This document shows, piece by piece, positions 43,583-51,355 of a stretch of DNA of 64,000 nt (positions are counted from its first letter, which is position 1; the number at the start of each line of letters is the position of its first letter). The stretch spans positions 124,001 through 188,000 of the forward strand of contig CBDIDG010000004.1 of the NCBI GenBank assembly GCA_965277615.1. The letters are read 5' to 3'. The notes beneath the pieces are model-generated. The model searched no databases. It saw only the letters and a program-made list of their open reading frames with translations, and was not told the origin of the DNA. This stretch comes from Bog-532 sp965277615 (GTDB taxonomy: Bacteria; Actinomycetota; Actinomycetes; Streptosporangiales; Streptosporangiaceae). The position numbers and the translations under genes were made by a program.

Positions 43583-44737
43583 CTAACGGCCGTTGAAGGC
43601 GTCGCGGAGCCGGGAGAAGAACCCGTGCTGCCCGGGCGAGAACTTGCCCGGAGGTGATTCCTCCCCGCGCAGCTTGGCCAGGTCGCGCAGCAGCTTCTCC
43701 TGCTCCGGGTCGAGCCGGGCCGGGGTCTCCACGGTCACGTGGATGATCAGGTCACCGCGGCCGGAGCTGTTCAGGTGCTGCACGCCGTGGTTGTACAGCG
43801 GGATGACCTGACCCGACTGGGTGCCCGGGCGGATGTCGATGTCGGCCGGGCCGTCCAGGCTGTCCACGCTCAGGGTGGCGCCGAGCGCGGCCGCCACCAT
43901 CGGGATCGTGACCGTGCAGTGCAGGTCATCGCCCTGGCGCTCGAAGATCGCGTGCGGCCGCTGGACGATCTCCAGGAACAGGTCACCGGGCGGGCCGCCG
44001 CCCGGGCCGACCTCGCCCTCGCCAGCCAGCTGGATGTGGGTGCCATCCTCGACGCCGGCCGGGATGCGGACCTTGATCGTCCGGCGGGTGCGGACCCGCC
44101 CGTCGCCGTCACACTCCGGGCAGGGGCGGGGCAGCAGCGTGCCGTAGCCGCCGCAGCGCGGGCAGGGCCGGGACGTCACGACCTGGCCCAGGAACGACCG
44201 GGCCACCTGGCTGACCTCACCCCGGCCACCGCAGACGTCACAGGTCTCCGGGTGCGTGCCGGGCGCGGTGCCCTCACCGGAACAGGTCGGGCAGACCACC
44301 GCGGTGTCCACGGTCAGCTCCCGGGTCGCGCCGAACGCGCACTCGGAAAGGTCCAGCTCGACCCGGATCGTCGCGTTGCGGCCGCGGCGGGCCCGGCTGC
44401 GCGGACCGCGGGCCGCGGCTCCCCCGGCGCCGGCGCCCGCGCCGAAGAATGCGTCCATGATGTCGCTGAACGGGAACCCGGGCCCGAACCCGCCGGCCCC
44501 GGCCGCACCGGCGTCGGCCCGGCCGAACGGGTCGCCGCCCATGTCGTACAGCTGGCGCTTCTCCGGGTCCGAGAGCACCTCGTAGGCCTGGGTGATCTCC
44601 TTGAACCGCTCCTGGGTCTGCGGATCCGGGTTCACGTCAGGGTGGAGCTCACGAGCGAGCCGCCGGTACGCCCTCTTGATCTCGTCCGGCGCCGCGTCCC
44701 GCCGGACTCCGAGAACGGAGTAATACTCGGTCGCCAC
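43583..44737 (-). CDS. dnaJ: Chaperone DnaJ
   Basis: 384 residues. J domain with HPD (LARELHPDVNPDP), a Gly/Phe-rich linker, four zinc-finger repeats (CPTCSGEG, CDVCGGRG, CPRCGGYG, CPECDGDG), and the two-lobe C-terminal substrate domain. It is co-transcribed with hrcA (adjoining stop and start) and is therefore under CIRCE control. It is probably the DnaJ2 type found beside hrcA in actinobacteria; dnaK and grpE are not in the window. Confidence 0.95.
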   Translation of the reverse strand: MATEYYSVLGVRRDAAPDEIKRAYRRLARELHPDVNPDPQTQERFKEITQAYEVLSDPEKRQLYDMGGDPFGRADAGAAGAGGFGPGFPFSDIMDAFFGAGAGAGGAAARGPRSRARRGRNATIRVELDLSECAFGATRELTVDTAVVCPTCSGEGTAPGTHPETCDVCGGRGEVSQVARSFLGQVVTSRPCPRCGGYGTLLPRPCPECDGDGRVRTRRTIKVRIPAGVEDGTHIQLAGEGEVGPGGGPPGDLFLEIVQRPHAIFERQGDDLHCTVTIPMVAAALGATLSVDSLDGPADIDIRPGTQSGQVIPLYNHGVQHLNSSGRGDLIIHVTVETPARLDPEQEKLLRDLAKLRGEESPPGKFSPGQHGFFSRLRDAFNGR

Positions 44738-45750
44738 TAGCTCTCCATCAGGATTTCGCCGACATACCGTGCCACCGCGCTTACCGCTCCCATCGTCCCG
44801 GGGTAATCCATCCGTGTCGGGCCGAGCACGGCCAGCTTGGCCAGCGTCTCCCCGCCCGATCCGTAGCCACTGGACACCAGCGACGTGGTCTGCAGTCCCT
44901 CGACCGGGTTTTCCCGGCCGATCATCACCGACAGCAGCGACTCGTCGCTCGCATCACCGAGCACCCGCATCAGCACGACCTGCTCCTCCAGCGCCGACAG
45001 TACGTCCCGCAGGCCCTGGGAGAAGTCGGGCGCGGCCAGGTTAGCCGTGCCGGCAAACACGATCCGCTCCTCGTTCCGCTCGGCCAGGTTGGCCATGATG
45101 ACCGAGAACACGGCGGCCGCGTTGGCCCGACCGGCCGGGGGCACGCTGTCGCCCAGGCTGGCCACGATCTTGACCGCCTCGGTCAGCCGCCGCCCGTCCA
45201 GGCTGGCGTTGAGCAAGGCCCGCAGGTGGGCGACGTCGTCGTCCTCGCAAACACCAGGCAGGTCGACCATCCGCTGCTCCACCCGGCCGGTGTCGGTGAT
45301 CACCACGACCAGCAGCTTCTGCGGGGCCAGCCGGACCAGCTCGATATGCCGGATCACGGACCGGGACAGCGACGGGTACTGGACCACGGCGACCTGGCGG
45401 GTGAGCTGGGCCAGCAGCCGGACCGTCCGCATCACCACGTCGTCGAGCCCGTAGGCCTGGGCCAGGTAGGTCTGGATGGCGCGCCGCTCGGCTGACGACA
45501 GCGGCTTCATGTGCGACAGCCGGTCCACGAACAGGCGGTAGCCCTTGTCCGTCGGCACCCGGCCCGCGCTGGTGTGAGGCTGGGCGATGTAGCCCTGCTC
45601 CTCCAGCACCGCCATGTCGTTGCGGATGGTGGCCGGGGACACGTCGAGGTTGTGCCGGTCAACGAGCGCCTTGGACCCCACCGGCTCGTTGGTGGACACG
45701 TAGTCCTCCACGATGGCGCGGAGGACGGCTAGCTTGCGATCGTCCAGCAC
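44737..45750 (-). CDS. hrcA: Heat-inducible transcription repressor HrcA
   Basis: 337 residues from a GTG with GGGAGGTGAA just upstream. The N-terminal winged helix (VLDDRKLAVLRAIVEDYVSTN, VSPATIRNDMAVLEEQGYI, HTSAGRVPTDKGYRLFVD) and the GAF-like middle domain are full length. HrcA dimers bind CIRCE and are kept folded by GroEL. A CIRCE-like operator begins 13 bases before the start, so the hrcA-dnaJ operon represses itself. Confidence 0.96.
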   Translation of the reverse strand: MLDDRKLAVLRAIVEDYVSTNEPVGSKALVDRHNLDVSPATIRNDMAVLEEQGYIAQPHTSAGRVPTDKGYRLFVDRLSHMKPLSSAERRAIQTYLAQAYGLDDVVMRTVRLLAQLTRQVAVVQYPSLSRSVIRHIELVRLAPQKLLVVVITDTGRVEQRMVDLPGVCEDDDVAHLRALLNASLDGRRLTEAVKIVASLGDSVPPAGRANAAAVFSVIMANLAERNEERIVFAGTANLAAPDFSQGLRDVLSALEEQVVLMRVLGDASDESLLSVMIGRENPVEGLQTTSLVSSGYGSGGETLAKLAVLGPTRMDYPGTMGAVSAVARYVGEILMES

Positions 45751-45762
45751 GTGTTCACCTCC

Positions 45763-45789
45763 CTGGCACTCACGCTTCCCGAGTGCTAA
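45763..45789. promoter_or_regulatory. CIRCE operator (one arm imperfect)
   Basis: CTGGCACTC, nine bases, GAGTGCTAA. The right arm matches the consensus; the left arm has two changes from TTAGCACTC. It sits immediately upstream of hrcA, as expected for HrcA autoregulation. Confidence 0.88.
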
Positions 45790-45944
45790 GTCTATTGCCC
45801 CGCACGACCTGGTGGCGGCAAGCGGCAACAGCGACCTCTGCGTGGATATGCCCGGATAGAAAATGCTAACGCTTCCAGGGCCGGTTGCGACCGCCCTGCG
45901 TGGCGTTCCGGGCGGGCCCGGGGACGATCCGGTACGGTCCGGGC

Positions 45945-46772
45945 ATGCGAAGCCAGGACTACGGCGGCGACGTGCTCGCCGCTGGCCGCCGCCGGCGCCC
46001 GGAGATCCCCCAGATCGACGCCGAGCTCGGGCTGGTGGTTGAGGACCTCGAGGGCCGGTTCTGCGGGGCGGTGGTGAGCTGCGACAAGGGCGCGGTCACG
46101 CTGGAGGACCGGCACGGCAAGCGCCGGGTGTTCCCGCTGAACCCGGCGGCGTTCCTGCTGGAGGGGCACCCGGTGACGCTGGTCCGCCCGGCCGCGGCCC
46201 GGCCGCTGGCGCCAGCCCGGCCGACCAGGACCGCGTCCGGGTCGGTCGCGGCCCCGCAGGCGCGGGCGCGGGTGGCCCGGGCCAGCCGCATCTACGTCGA
46301 GGGCCGGCACGACGCCGAGCTGGTCGAGAAGATCTGGGGCGACGACCTGCGCGACGTGGGCGTGGTGGTCGAGTACCTGGAAGGTGTCGACCACCTGCCG
46401 GAGATCTTGGCCGTATCCCCGCCCGGGCCCGGCCGGCGCCTGGGCGTGCTGGTCGACCACCTGGTGCCAGGGTCCAAGGAGAGCCGGATCGCGGCCGGGC
46501 TGACCCGGCCTGACCTGCTCATCGTGGGTCACCCGTGCATCGACATCTGGCAGGCGGTGAAGCCGTCGGTGCTGGGCATCGAGCGCTGGCCGGACGTGCC
46601 ACGGGGCCAGCCGTGGAAGGAAGGCGTGCTGGCCGCCATCGGCTGGACCGGCAGCACCGGAGTGGCCTGGCAGCGCATGCTGGCCTCGGTGCACACGTTC
46701 GCCGACCTGGAGCCGGAACTGCTGGGCCGGGTTGAGGAACTCATCGACTTCGTTACGGAGTTATCTGATTAG
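45945..46772 (+). CDS. DUF3097 family protein
   Basis: 275 residues beginning MRSQDYGGDVLAAGRRRRPE. The body IYVEGRHDAELVEKIWGDDLRDVGVVVEYLEGVDHL matches DUF3097, with a TOPRIM-like acidic pattern (EGRHD, then LVDHLVPGSKES and HPCIDIW). That suggests a nucleic-acid or phosphotransfer role, but none is proven. An Ala/Pro/Arg linker near residue 95 is variable. It is divergent from hrcA, a conserved actinobacterial arrangement. Confidence 0.85.
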   Translation: MRSQDYGGDVLAAGRRRRPEIPQIDAELGLVVEDLEGRFCGAVVSCDKGAVTLEDRHGKRRVFPLNPAAFLLEGHPVTLVRPAAARPLAPARPTRTASGSVAAPQARARVARASRIYVEGRHDAELVEKIWGDDLRDVGVVVEYLEGVDHLPEILAVSPPGPGRRLGVLVDHLVPGSKESRIAAGLTRPDLLIVGHPCIDIWQAVKPSVLGIERWPDVPRGQPWKEGVLAAIGWTGSTGVAWQRMLASVHTFADLEPELLGRVEELIDFVTELSD

Positions 46773-46790
46773 CGCAGTGTTCACTCCCAG

Positions 46791-46829
46791 TGTTAGCCAG
46801 AGCTCACAGTGTTAGCTAGAGACCACAGC
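46791..46829. repeat. Direct repeat CAGTGTTAGC downstream of the DUF3097 gene
   Basis: CAGTGTTAGCCAGAG at 46791-46805 recurs as CAGTGTTAGCTAGAG at 46808-46822, followed by a shared CCAC-like end. It lies in the 74-base gap after the DUF3097 stop. Confidence 0.7.
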
Positions 46830-46846
46830 GAGTAGCGTGATTGCCG

Positions 46847-47374
46847 ATGACCGATCCCACGACCGCGCGCCGGCTGCAGCACCATCACGAGGGCCAGGCG
46901 CTGACCGGCCCCCTCCCGGCCGAGTTCGCGCTGATGGCCGGTGAGCCCGCACCGGCCGGGCCAGCCAGTGATGTCGCTGACGTCATTAAAAATGATGAAA
47001 AGGCACCCGGCCACGACCGACTGTGGGCGGCGTCGAGCTACCTGGCGGCGATCGTCCTCTGGCTCGCTGCGCCGCTGGCGGTGTTCCTGACCCGGGGGCG
47101 CCATTCGGAGTTCGTGCGGCGGCACGCGGTCCAGGCGTTCCGCCTGACCCTGACCGTAACGGTGTTCGCGATCTCCGGGCTGATCGTGGCGGGCCTGCTT
47201 GCGGTGGACAGCCCGTTGGACGCGTTGTACATCATGGGGTCCGTGGGTTTTGTGTTCGCAGTGGTGGTGCTGTGGTACCTGGTGCGGGCGGCCGACGCGG
47301 CCCGGCGCGGCCAGTTTTACCCGGTGCCGTCGTGGCTGGCCATCCGCGGTCGCCCGGCCCGCGCTCGCCAGTAG
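46847..47374 (+). CDS. DUF4870 (Tic20-like) membrane protein
   Basis: 175 residues from the ATG giving MTDPTTARRLQHHH; a TTG two codons earlier is the alternative. After a 55-residue variable N-terminus come three to four helices: LWAASSYLAAIVLWLAAPLAVF, HAVQAFRLTLTVTVFAISGLIVAGLL, and YIMGSVGFVFAVVVLWYLV, with the conserved RHAVQAF motif between. This is the DUF4870 fold, which resembles Tic20. Function is unknown. It is followed by the two-component system. Confidence 0.85.
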   Translation: MTDPTTARRLQHHHEGQALTGPLPAEFALMAGEPAPAGPASDVADVIKNDEKAPGHDRLWAASSYLAAIVLWLAAPLAVFLTRGRHSEFVRRHAVQAFRLTLTVTVFAISGLIVAGLLAVDSPLDALYIMGSVGFVFAVVVLWYLVRAADAARRGQFYPVPSWLAIRGRPARARQ

Positions 47375-47454
47375 CGCATTACTCCAGGTGGAGTAGGACG
47401 GCGCCACCCGCAGGGGGACGACCAGGCCAGGCGGGCGGGCTTACGCTGGGCGGC

Positions 47455-48711
47455 ATGGACGGCGAACCGGTGCTGCGCTGGTGGCGCGCAGGCGCCAGGG
47501 ACGTCGTGTACGCGCTGGCCATGACCGCCGTCACGGTGGGCGGCGCGTGGGGCGAGGCGCACCCGCGGCAGGTCAGCGACGAGCTGCCGGCCGGGTCGGC
47601 GGCGGCGCACACCCCTGACTCGGCTTTCGCCCTGGTCGCGGTGGCCGGGCTGGTCCTGGCCGTCCGCTACCGCTGGCCGCGAGTGGTGCTGGCCGTGTCG
47701 GCGGGCGCGGTGGCGGTGTACTCGCTGCTGGGGTACGAGAACGGCGCCGCGGTACTGGCCCCGGTGGTTGCGCTGTACACGCTGGCCACGCGGCTGCCGG
47801 CCCGCCGGGCCCTGGCCTGGGGGGTGCTGATCACCGCGGTGCTGATGGGCGCGACCGCGGCGCACAACCCGTTCGGGCCAACCGGGGCTGGGTTCTACCT
47901 GCTGCCAGGGCTGACCGCCGCGGCCACGCTGGGCGGCATCGCGGTGGCCAGCCGCCGGGCCTACATCGCTTCCATCCAGGACCGGGCCGACGCGGACGCG
48001 CGGCGCACCATCGACGAGGAGCGGCTGCGGATCGCCCGTGAGCTGCACGACGTCGTGGCGCACACCATGGCCACGATCAACGTCCAGGCGGGCGCGGCCG
48101 CGCACGTGCTGCGAGACCGCCCGGACGCGGCGGCCGAGGCGCTGGCCACCATCAAGAGCGTGAGCAAGGACGGCCTGCGCGAGCTGCGGACCATCCTGAA
48201 CGTGCTGCGGCAGGCGGACGAGGCCGACCCGACCCAGCCCACGCCGGGCATCGGCCAGGTCCGCGGGCTCATCGACGGGGCGGCCCGAGCCGGCCTGGAG
48301 ACCTCGCTGACCGTGCGCGGCGCGGCGCGGCCGCTGCCCGCCGCGGTCGACCTGGCCACCTACCGCATCGTGCAGGAGTCGCTGACCAACGCGATCCGGC
48401 ACGCCGGGCCGGCCACCGCGGCGGTGACGCTGGACTACGCCGGCGGTGAGCTCCTGGTCGAGGTGACCGACACCGGCCTGGGCGACCCGGCCGACGCCAG
48501 CGCCGGCGGCGGGCACGGCCTGGTTGGGATGCGGGAACGGGCCCTGTCGGTGGGCGGGTCGCTGCAGGCGGGGCCGCGGCCGGAGGGCGGGTACCGGGTG
48601 ACGGCCTGGCTGCCGACCGCGAGCGGCCCGAGTGGCTCAAGTGGCTCTCGTGGTGAAAGTGACAGGAGTGACGTAAGCCGGGCGAGCGCGACAGATGGGA
48701 GCAGGCCGTGA
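47455..48711 (+). CDS. Sensor histidine kinase, NarL/HisKA_3 type
   Basis: 418 residues. The N-terminal 160 residues contain five or six helices (VVYALAMTAVTVGGAW, FALVAVAGLVLAV, RVVLAVSAGAVAVYSLL, and others) with no large sensor domain. The dimerisation block is DEERLRIARELHDVVAHTMATINVQAGAA with phospho-acceptor His198. HATPase motifs include VQESLTNAIRHAG (N box) and GGGHGLVGMRERA (G box). The tail is Ser/Gly-rich. It overlaps the regulator gene by four bases. The signal is unknown. Confidence 0.92.
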   Translation: MDGEPVLRWWRAGARDVVYALAMTAVTVGGAWGEAHPRQVSDELPAGSAAAHTPDSAFALVAVAGLVLAVRYRWPRVVLAVSAGAVAVYSLLGYENGAAVLAPVVALYTLATRLPARRALAWGVLITAVLMGATAAHNPFGPTGAGFYLLPGLTAAATLGGIAVASRRAYIASIQDRADADARRTIDEERLRIARELHDVVAHTMATINVQAGAAAHVLRDRPDAAAEALATIKSVSKDGLRELRTILNVLRQADEADPTQPTPGIGQVRGLIDGAARAGLETSLTVRGAARPLPAAVDLATYRIVQESLTNAIRHAGPATAAVTLDYAGGELLVEVTDTGLGDPADASAGGGHGLVGMRERALSVGGSLQAGPRPEGGYRVTAWLPTASGPSGSSGSRGESDRSDVSRASATDGSRP

Positions 48712-49388
48712 TCCGGGTGCTGCTGGCCGACGACCAGGCGCTGATCCGGGCCGGGTTCCGGGTGCTGCTGGAGGCCGACCCGGAGCTGACCGTGGTCGGC
48801 GAAGCGGTGGACGGGCGGCAGGCGGTGACCCTGGTCCGGCGGGAACGGGCCGACGTCGTGCTGATGGACATCCGGATGCCGGAGATGGACGGCCTGGAGG
48901 CCACCCGGCTGATCGCGGCGGACGAGGACCTGGCCGGGGTCAAGGTGATCATCTTGACCACGTTCGAGAGCGACGAGTACGTGTTCCAGGCCATCCGGGC
49001 CGGGGCCAGCGGGTTCCTGGTCAAGGACACCGAGCCGGCCGATCTGCTGCAGGCCATCCGGATCGTCGCGCGGGGCGACGCGCTGCTGTCGCCCAGCGTG
49101 ACCCGGCGGCTGATCACCGATCTGGCCAGCCGCCCGGCCGGGCCCGCGCCCGCCGCGGGCAAGCTGCTGGCCGCGCTGACCGAGCGGGAGCGGGAAGTGC
49201 TGGCCCTGGTGGCCACCGGGCTGTCGAACGAGGAGATCGCCAACCGGCTGTACCTGAGCCCGCTCACGGCCAAGACTCACGTCAGCCGGATCATGACCAA
49301 GCTCGGGGCGCGCGATCGGGCCCAGCTGGTAGTGCTCGGTTACGAGACCGGGCTGGTCACCCCGGGCCAGCAGGCGCAGCTCCCCTAG
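48708..49388 (+). CDS. NarL/LuxR-family response regulator
   Basis: 226 residues from a GTG inside the kinase stop. The receiver domain has IRVLLADDQALIRAGFR, phospho-acceptor Asp54 in VVLMDIRMPEMDG, and the conserved Thr and Lys (ILTTF, LVKD). The LuxR helix-turn-helix is LTEREREVLALVATGLSNEEIANRL with PLTAKTHVSRIMTKLGARDR. It is the partner of the upstream kinase. Confidence 0.94.
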   Translation: MIRVLLADDQALIRAGFRVLLEADPELTVVGEAVDGRQAVTLVRRERADVVLMDIRMPEMDGLEATRLIAADEDLAGVKVIILTTFESDEYVFQAIRAGASGFLVKDTEPADLLQAIRIVARGDALLSPSVTRRLITDLASRPAGPAPAAGKLLAALTEREREVLALVATGLSNEEIANRLYLSPLTAKTHVSRIMTKLGARDRAQLVVLGYETGLVTPGQQAQLP

Positions 49389-49414
49389 GCGTCCCTGGCC
49401 CGCCCTGGGCGGTC

Positions 49415-50650
49415 CTAGGCGGTCAGGTCGCGGATCACGGCGTCGGCCAGCAGCCGGCCCCGCAGGGTCAGCACCACGCGGCCCGTGGCCAGCGCGCCCG
49501 GGTCGGCCAGGCCGTCCGCGACCGCCTTGGACCCGGCGTCCCGGCCCGCCGGGTCCAGCTCGGTCACCGGGCAGCCGCGGGCCAGCCGGGTCGCCAGCAT
49601 GACCCGTTCCAGCTGGCTCTCCGCGGCGGTGAGCGTCTCCCGGCCGTGGCCCGGGCTGGCCCCGGCCGCGATCCGGCCCGCGTAGGCCGCGGGGTGCTTG
49701 ACGTTCCACCAGCGGGTGCCGCCGACGTGGCTGTGCGCGCCCGGGCCCACCCCCCACCAGTCGCCGCCGGTCCAGTAGAGCAGGTTGTGCGCGCACTGGT
49801 CCGGCGCGGTCGCGGCCCAGTTGGACACCTCGTACCAGTGCAGGCCGTGGCCGGTCAGGACCTCGTCCGCGATCAGGTACCGGTCGGCCATCGCGTCGTC
49901 GTCCGGGGCGGGCAACTCGCCGCGCCGGACGCGGGCCGCAAGGCGGGTGCCGTCCTCCACGATCAGCGCGTAGGCCGAGATGTGGTCGGGCCCGGCGGCC
50001 AGCGCCGCCTCCAGTGAGGCCCGCCAGTCACTGTCGGTCTCCCCCGGTGTGCCGTAGATCAGGTCCAGGCTGACGTGCTCGAAGCCGGCTTCGCGGGCCC
50101 AGCGGGCACACTGGGCGGGCCGGCCGGGCTGGTGGACACGGTCCAGCACGGCCAGCACGTGCGGCTGAGCCGACTGCATGCCGAACGAGATCCGGGTGAT
50201 GCCTTCGGCCCGCAGCTGCCCCAGCACCTGGGGAGTGATCGTTTCCGGATTGGCCTCCACCGTGACCTCGGCCCCCGGGGCCAGGCCGAACTCGCCGTCG
50301 ATGACCCGGAGCAGGCCGCCCAGCTGGCCCGGGGGCAGCAGCGTGGGCGTGCCGCCGCCGAAGAACACGGTGCGCACCGGGACCTCGGCCGACCCGAGCA
50401 CCTGGCGGGCGAACCGGACCTCGGCCGCGGCCTGACCCGGGTAGATGTCCCGGGAGGAGTGGTGTCCGCCGGCCGGGTCGCCCAGCTCAGCGGCGGTGTA
50501 GGTGTTGAAGTCGCAGTAGCCGCACCGGGTGGCGCAGAACGGGATGTGGACGTAAAAGCCGAACGGGCGCCCGCCGATCCCGTCGAGGGCGCGGGCGGGC
50601 AGGGCCCCGTCCGGCGGGACGGGTTCGCCGTCCGGAAGGATCGAAGGCAC
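49415..50650 (-). CDS. hemW: Radical SAM heme chaperone HemW
   Basis: 411 residues from a GTG. The radical SAM cluster motif is FCATRCGYCDFNTY (CxxxCxxC). HemW-type blocks include TVFFGGGTPTLLPPGQL, ISFGMQSAQPHVLAVLDR, SLDLIYGTPGETDSDW and the C-terminal CAHNLLYW. HemW inserts heme into acceptor proteins; older annotations called it oxygen-independent coproporphyrinogen oxidase, but the extra Cys of HemN is lacking. The usual neighbours lepA and hrcA are on either side. Confidence 0.93.
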   Translation of the reverse strand: MPSILPDGEPVPPDGALPARALDGIGGRPFGFYVHIPFCATRCGYCDFNTYTAAELGDPAGGHHSSRDIYPGQAAAEVRFARQVLGSAEVPVRTVFFGGGTPTLLPPGQLGGLLRVIDGEFGLAPGAEVTVEANPETITPQVLGQLRAEGITRISFGMQSAQPHVLAVLDRVHQPGRPAQCARWAREAGFEHVSLDLIYGTPGETDSDWRASLEAALAAGPDHISAYALIVEDGTRLAARVRRGELPAPDDDAMADRYLIADEVLTGHGLHWYEVSNWAATAPDQCAHNLLYWTGGDWWGVGPGAHSHVGGTRWWNVKHPAAYAGRIAAGASPGHGRETLTAAESQLERVMLATRLARGCPVTELDPAGRDAGSKAVADGLADPGALATGRVVLTLRGRLLADAVIRDLTA

Positions 50651-50726
50651 GCCCCGCAGGCTAATCGACGCTAAGAAGTGGGCAGGCGTCGGTTACTATC
50701 AAAGCGTCGACCTGCGGGAGGTTCTG

Positions 50727-51332
50727 GTGGCAGATCAGCCGTCGTATCGCGCCCGTCCCGGTTATTTCGATCCCGGCGGGGCCGCGAACATGCACGCCTC
50801 GCTGCGGGCGTCGGACACCGATCGCGAGCAGCTGGTCGATGTGCTGAAGTCCGCGTTCAGCGAGGGACGGCTGGACCAGGACGAGTACACCACCCGGATG
50901 GAGCGGGCCTACACGGCCAAGACCTACGGGGAGCTGCGGGCCCTGGTCGGTGACCTGCCCGACCCGCTGCCGCAGGTCCCGTACTCGTTCACGCAATTCC
51001 AGCCCAAGCCGACCAACGGCATGGCTGTGGCCTCGATGGTGTTCGGGATAGCCACGCCGCTGTTCGGGCTGACCGCGATTCCCGCGGTGATCCTGGGCCA
51101 CAAGGCCCGCAGCCAGATCCGGCGCACCGGCGAGCGGGGCAACGGGATGGCGCTGACCGGGCTGGTCATCGGCTGGGCCGCGATCAGCATGTTCGTGCTG
51201 CTGGTCACCCTGGGGGTCCTGGTGGCCGTGCTCACCACCGCGCACACCGGCTCGGTACCGTCCAGCGGGCTGCAGAACCAGCAGGCCCAGGTCATGCCGT
51301 TCATCGTGAAGGGCCACCACCACAGCCACTAG
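50727..51332 (+). CDS. DUF1707-DUF4190 membrane protein
   Basis: 201 residues from a GTG with GGGAGG upstream. Residues 26-78 (LRASDTDREQLVDVLKSAFSEGRL, DEYTTRMERAYTAKTYGEL, VGDLP) form DUF1707. Residues 95-170 are DUF4190 with two helices (MAVASMVFGIATPLFGLTAIPAVILGHKA and GMALTGLVIGWAAISMFVLLVTLGVL). A short polar tail rich in His ends it. This is the most conventional of the three DUF1707 genes here. It converges on lepA with only 23 bases between stops. Confidence 0.88.
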   Translation: MADQPSYRARPGYFDPGGAANMHASLRASDTDREQLVDVLKSAFSEGRLDQDEYTTRMERAYTAKTYGELRALVGDLPDPLPQVPYSFTQFQPKPTNGMAVASMVFGIATPLFGLTAIPAVILGHKARSQIRRTGERGNGMALTGLVIGWAAISMFVLLVTLGVLVAVLTTAHTGSVPSSGLQNQQAQVMPFIVKGHHHSH

Positions 51333-51355
51333 CCGCCGAGCGCGGCTCCCTGGGG

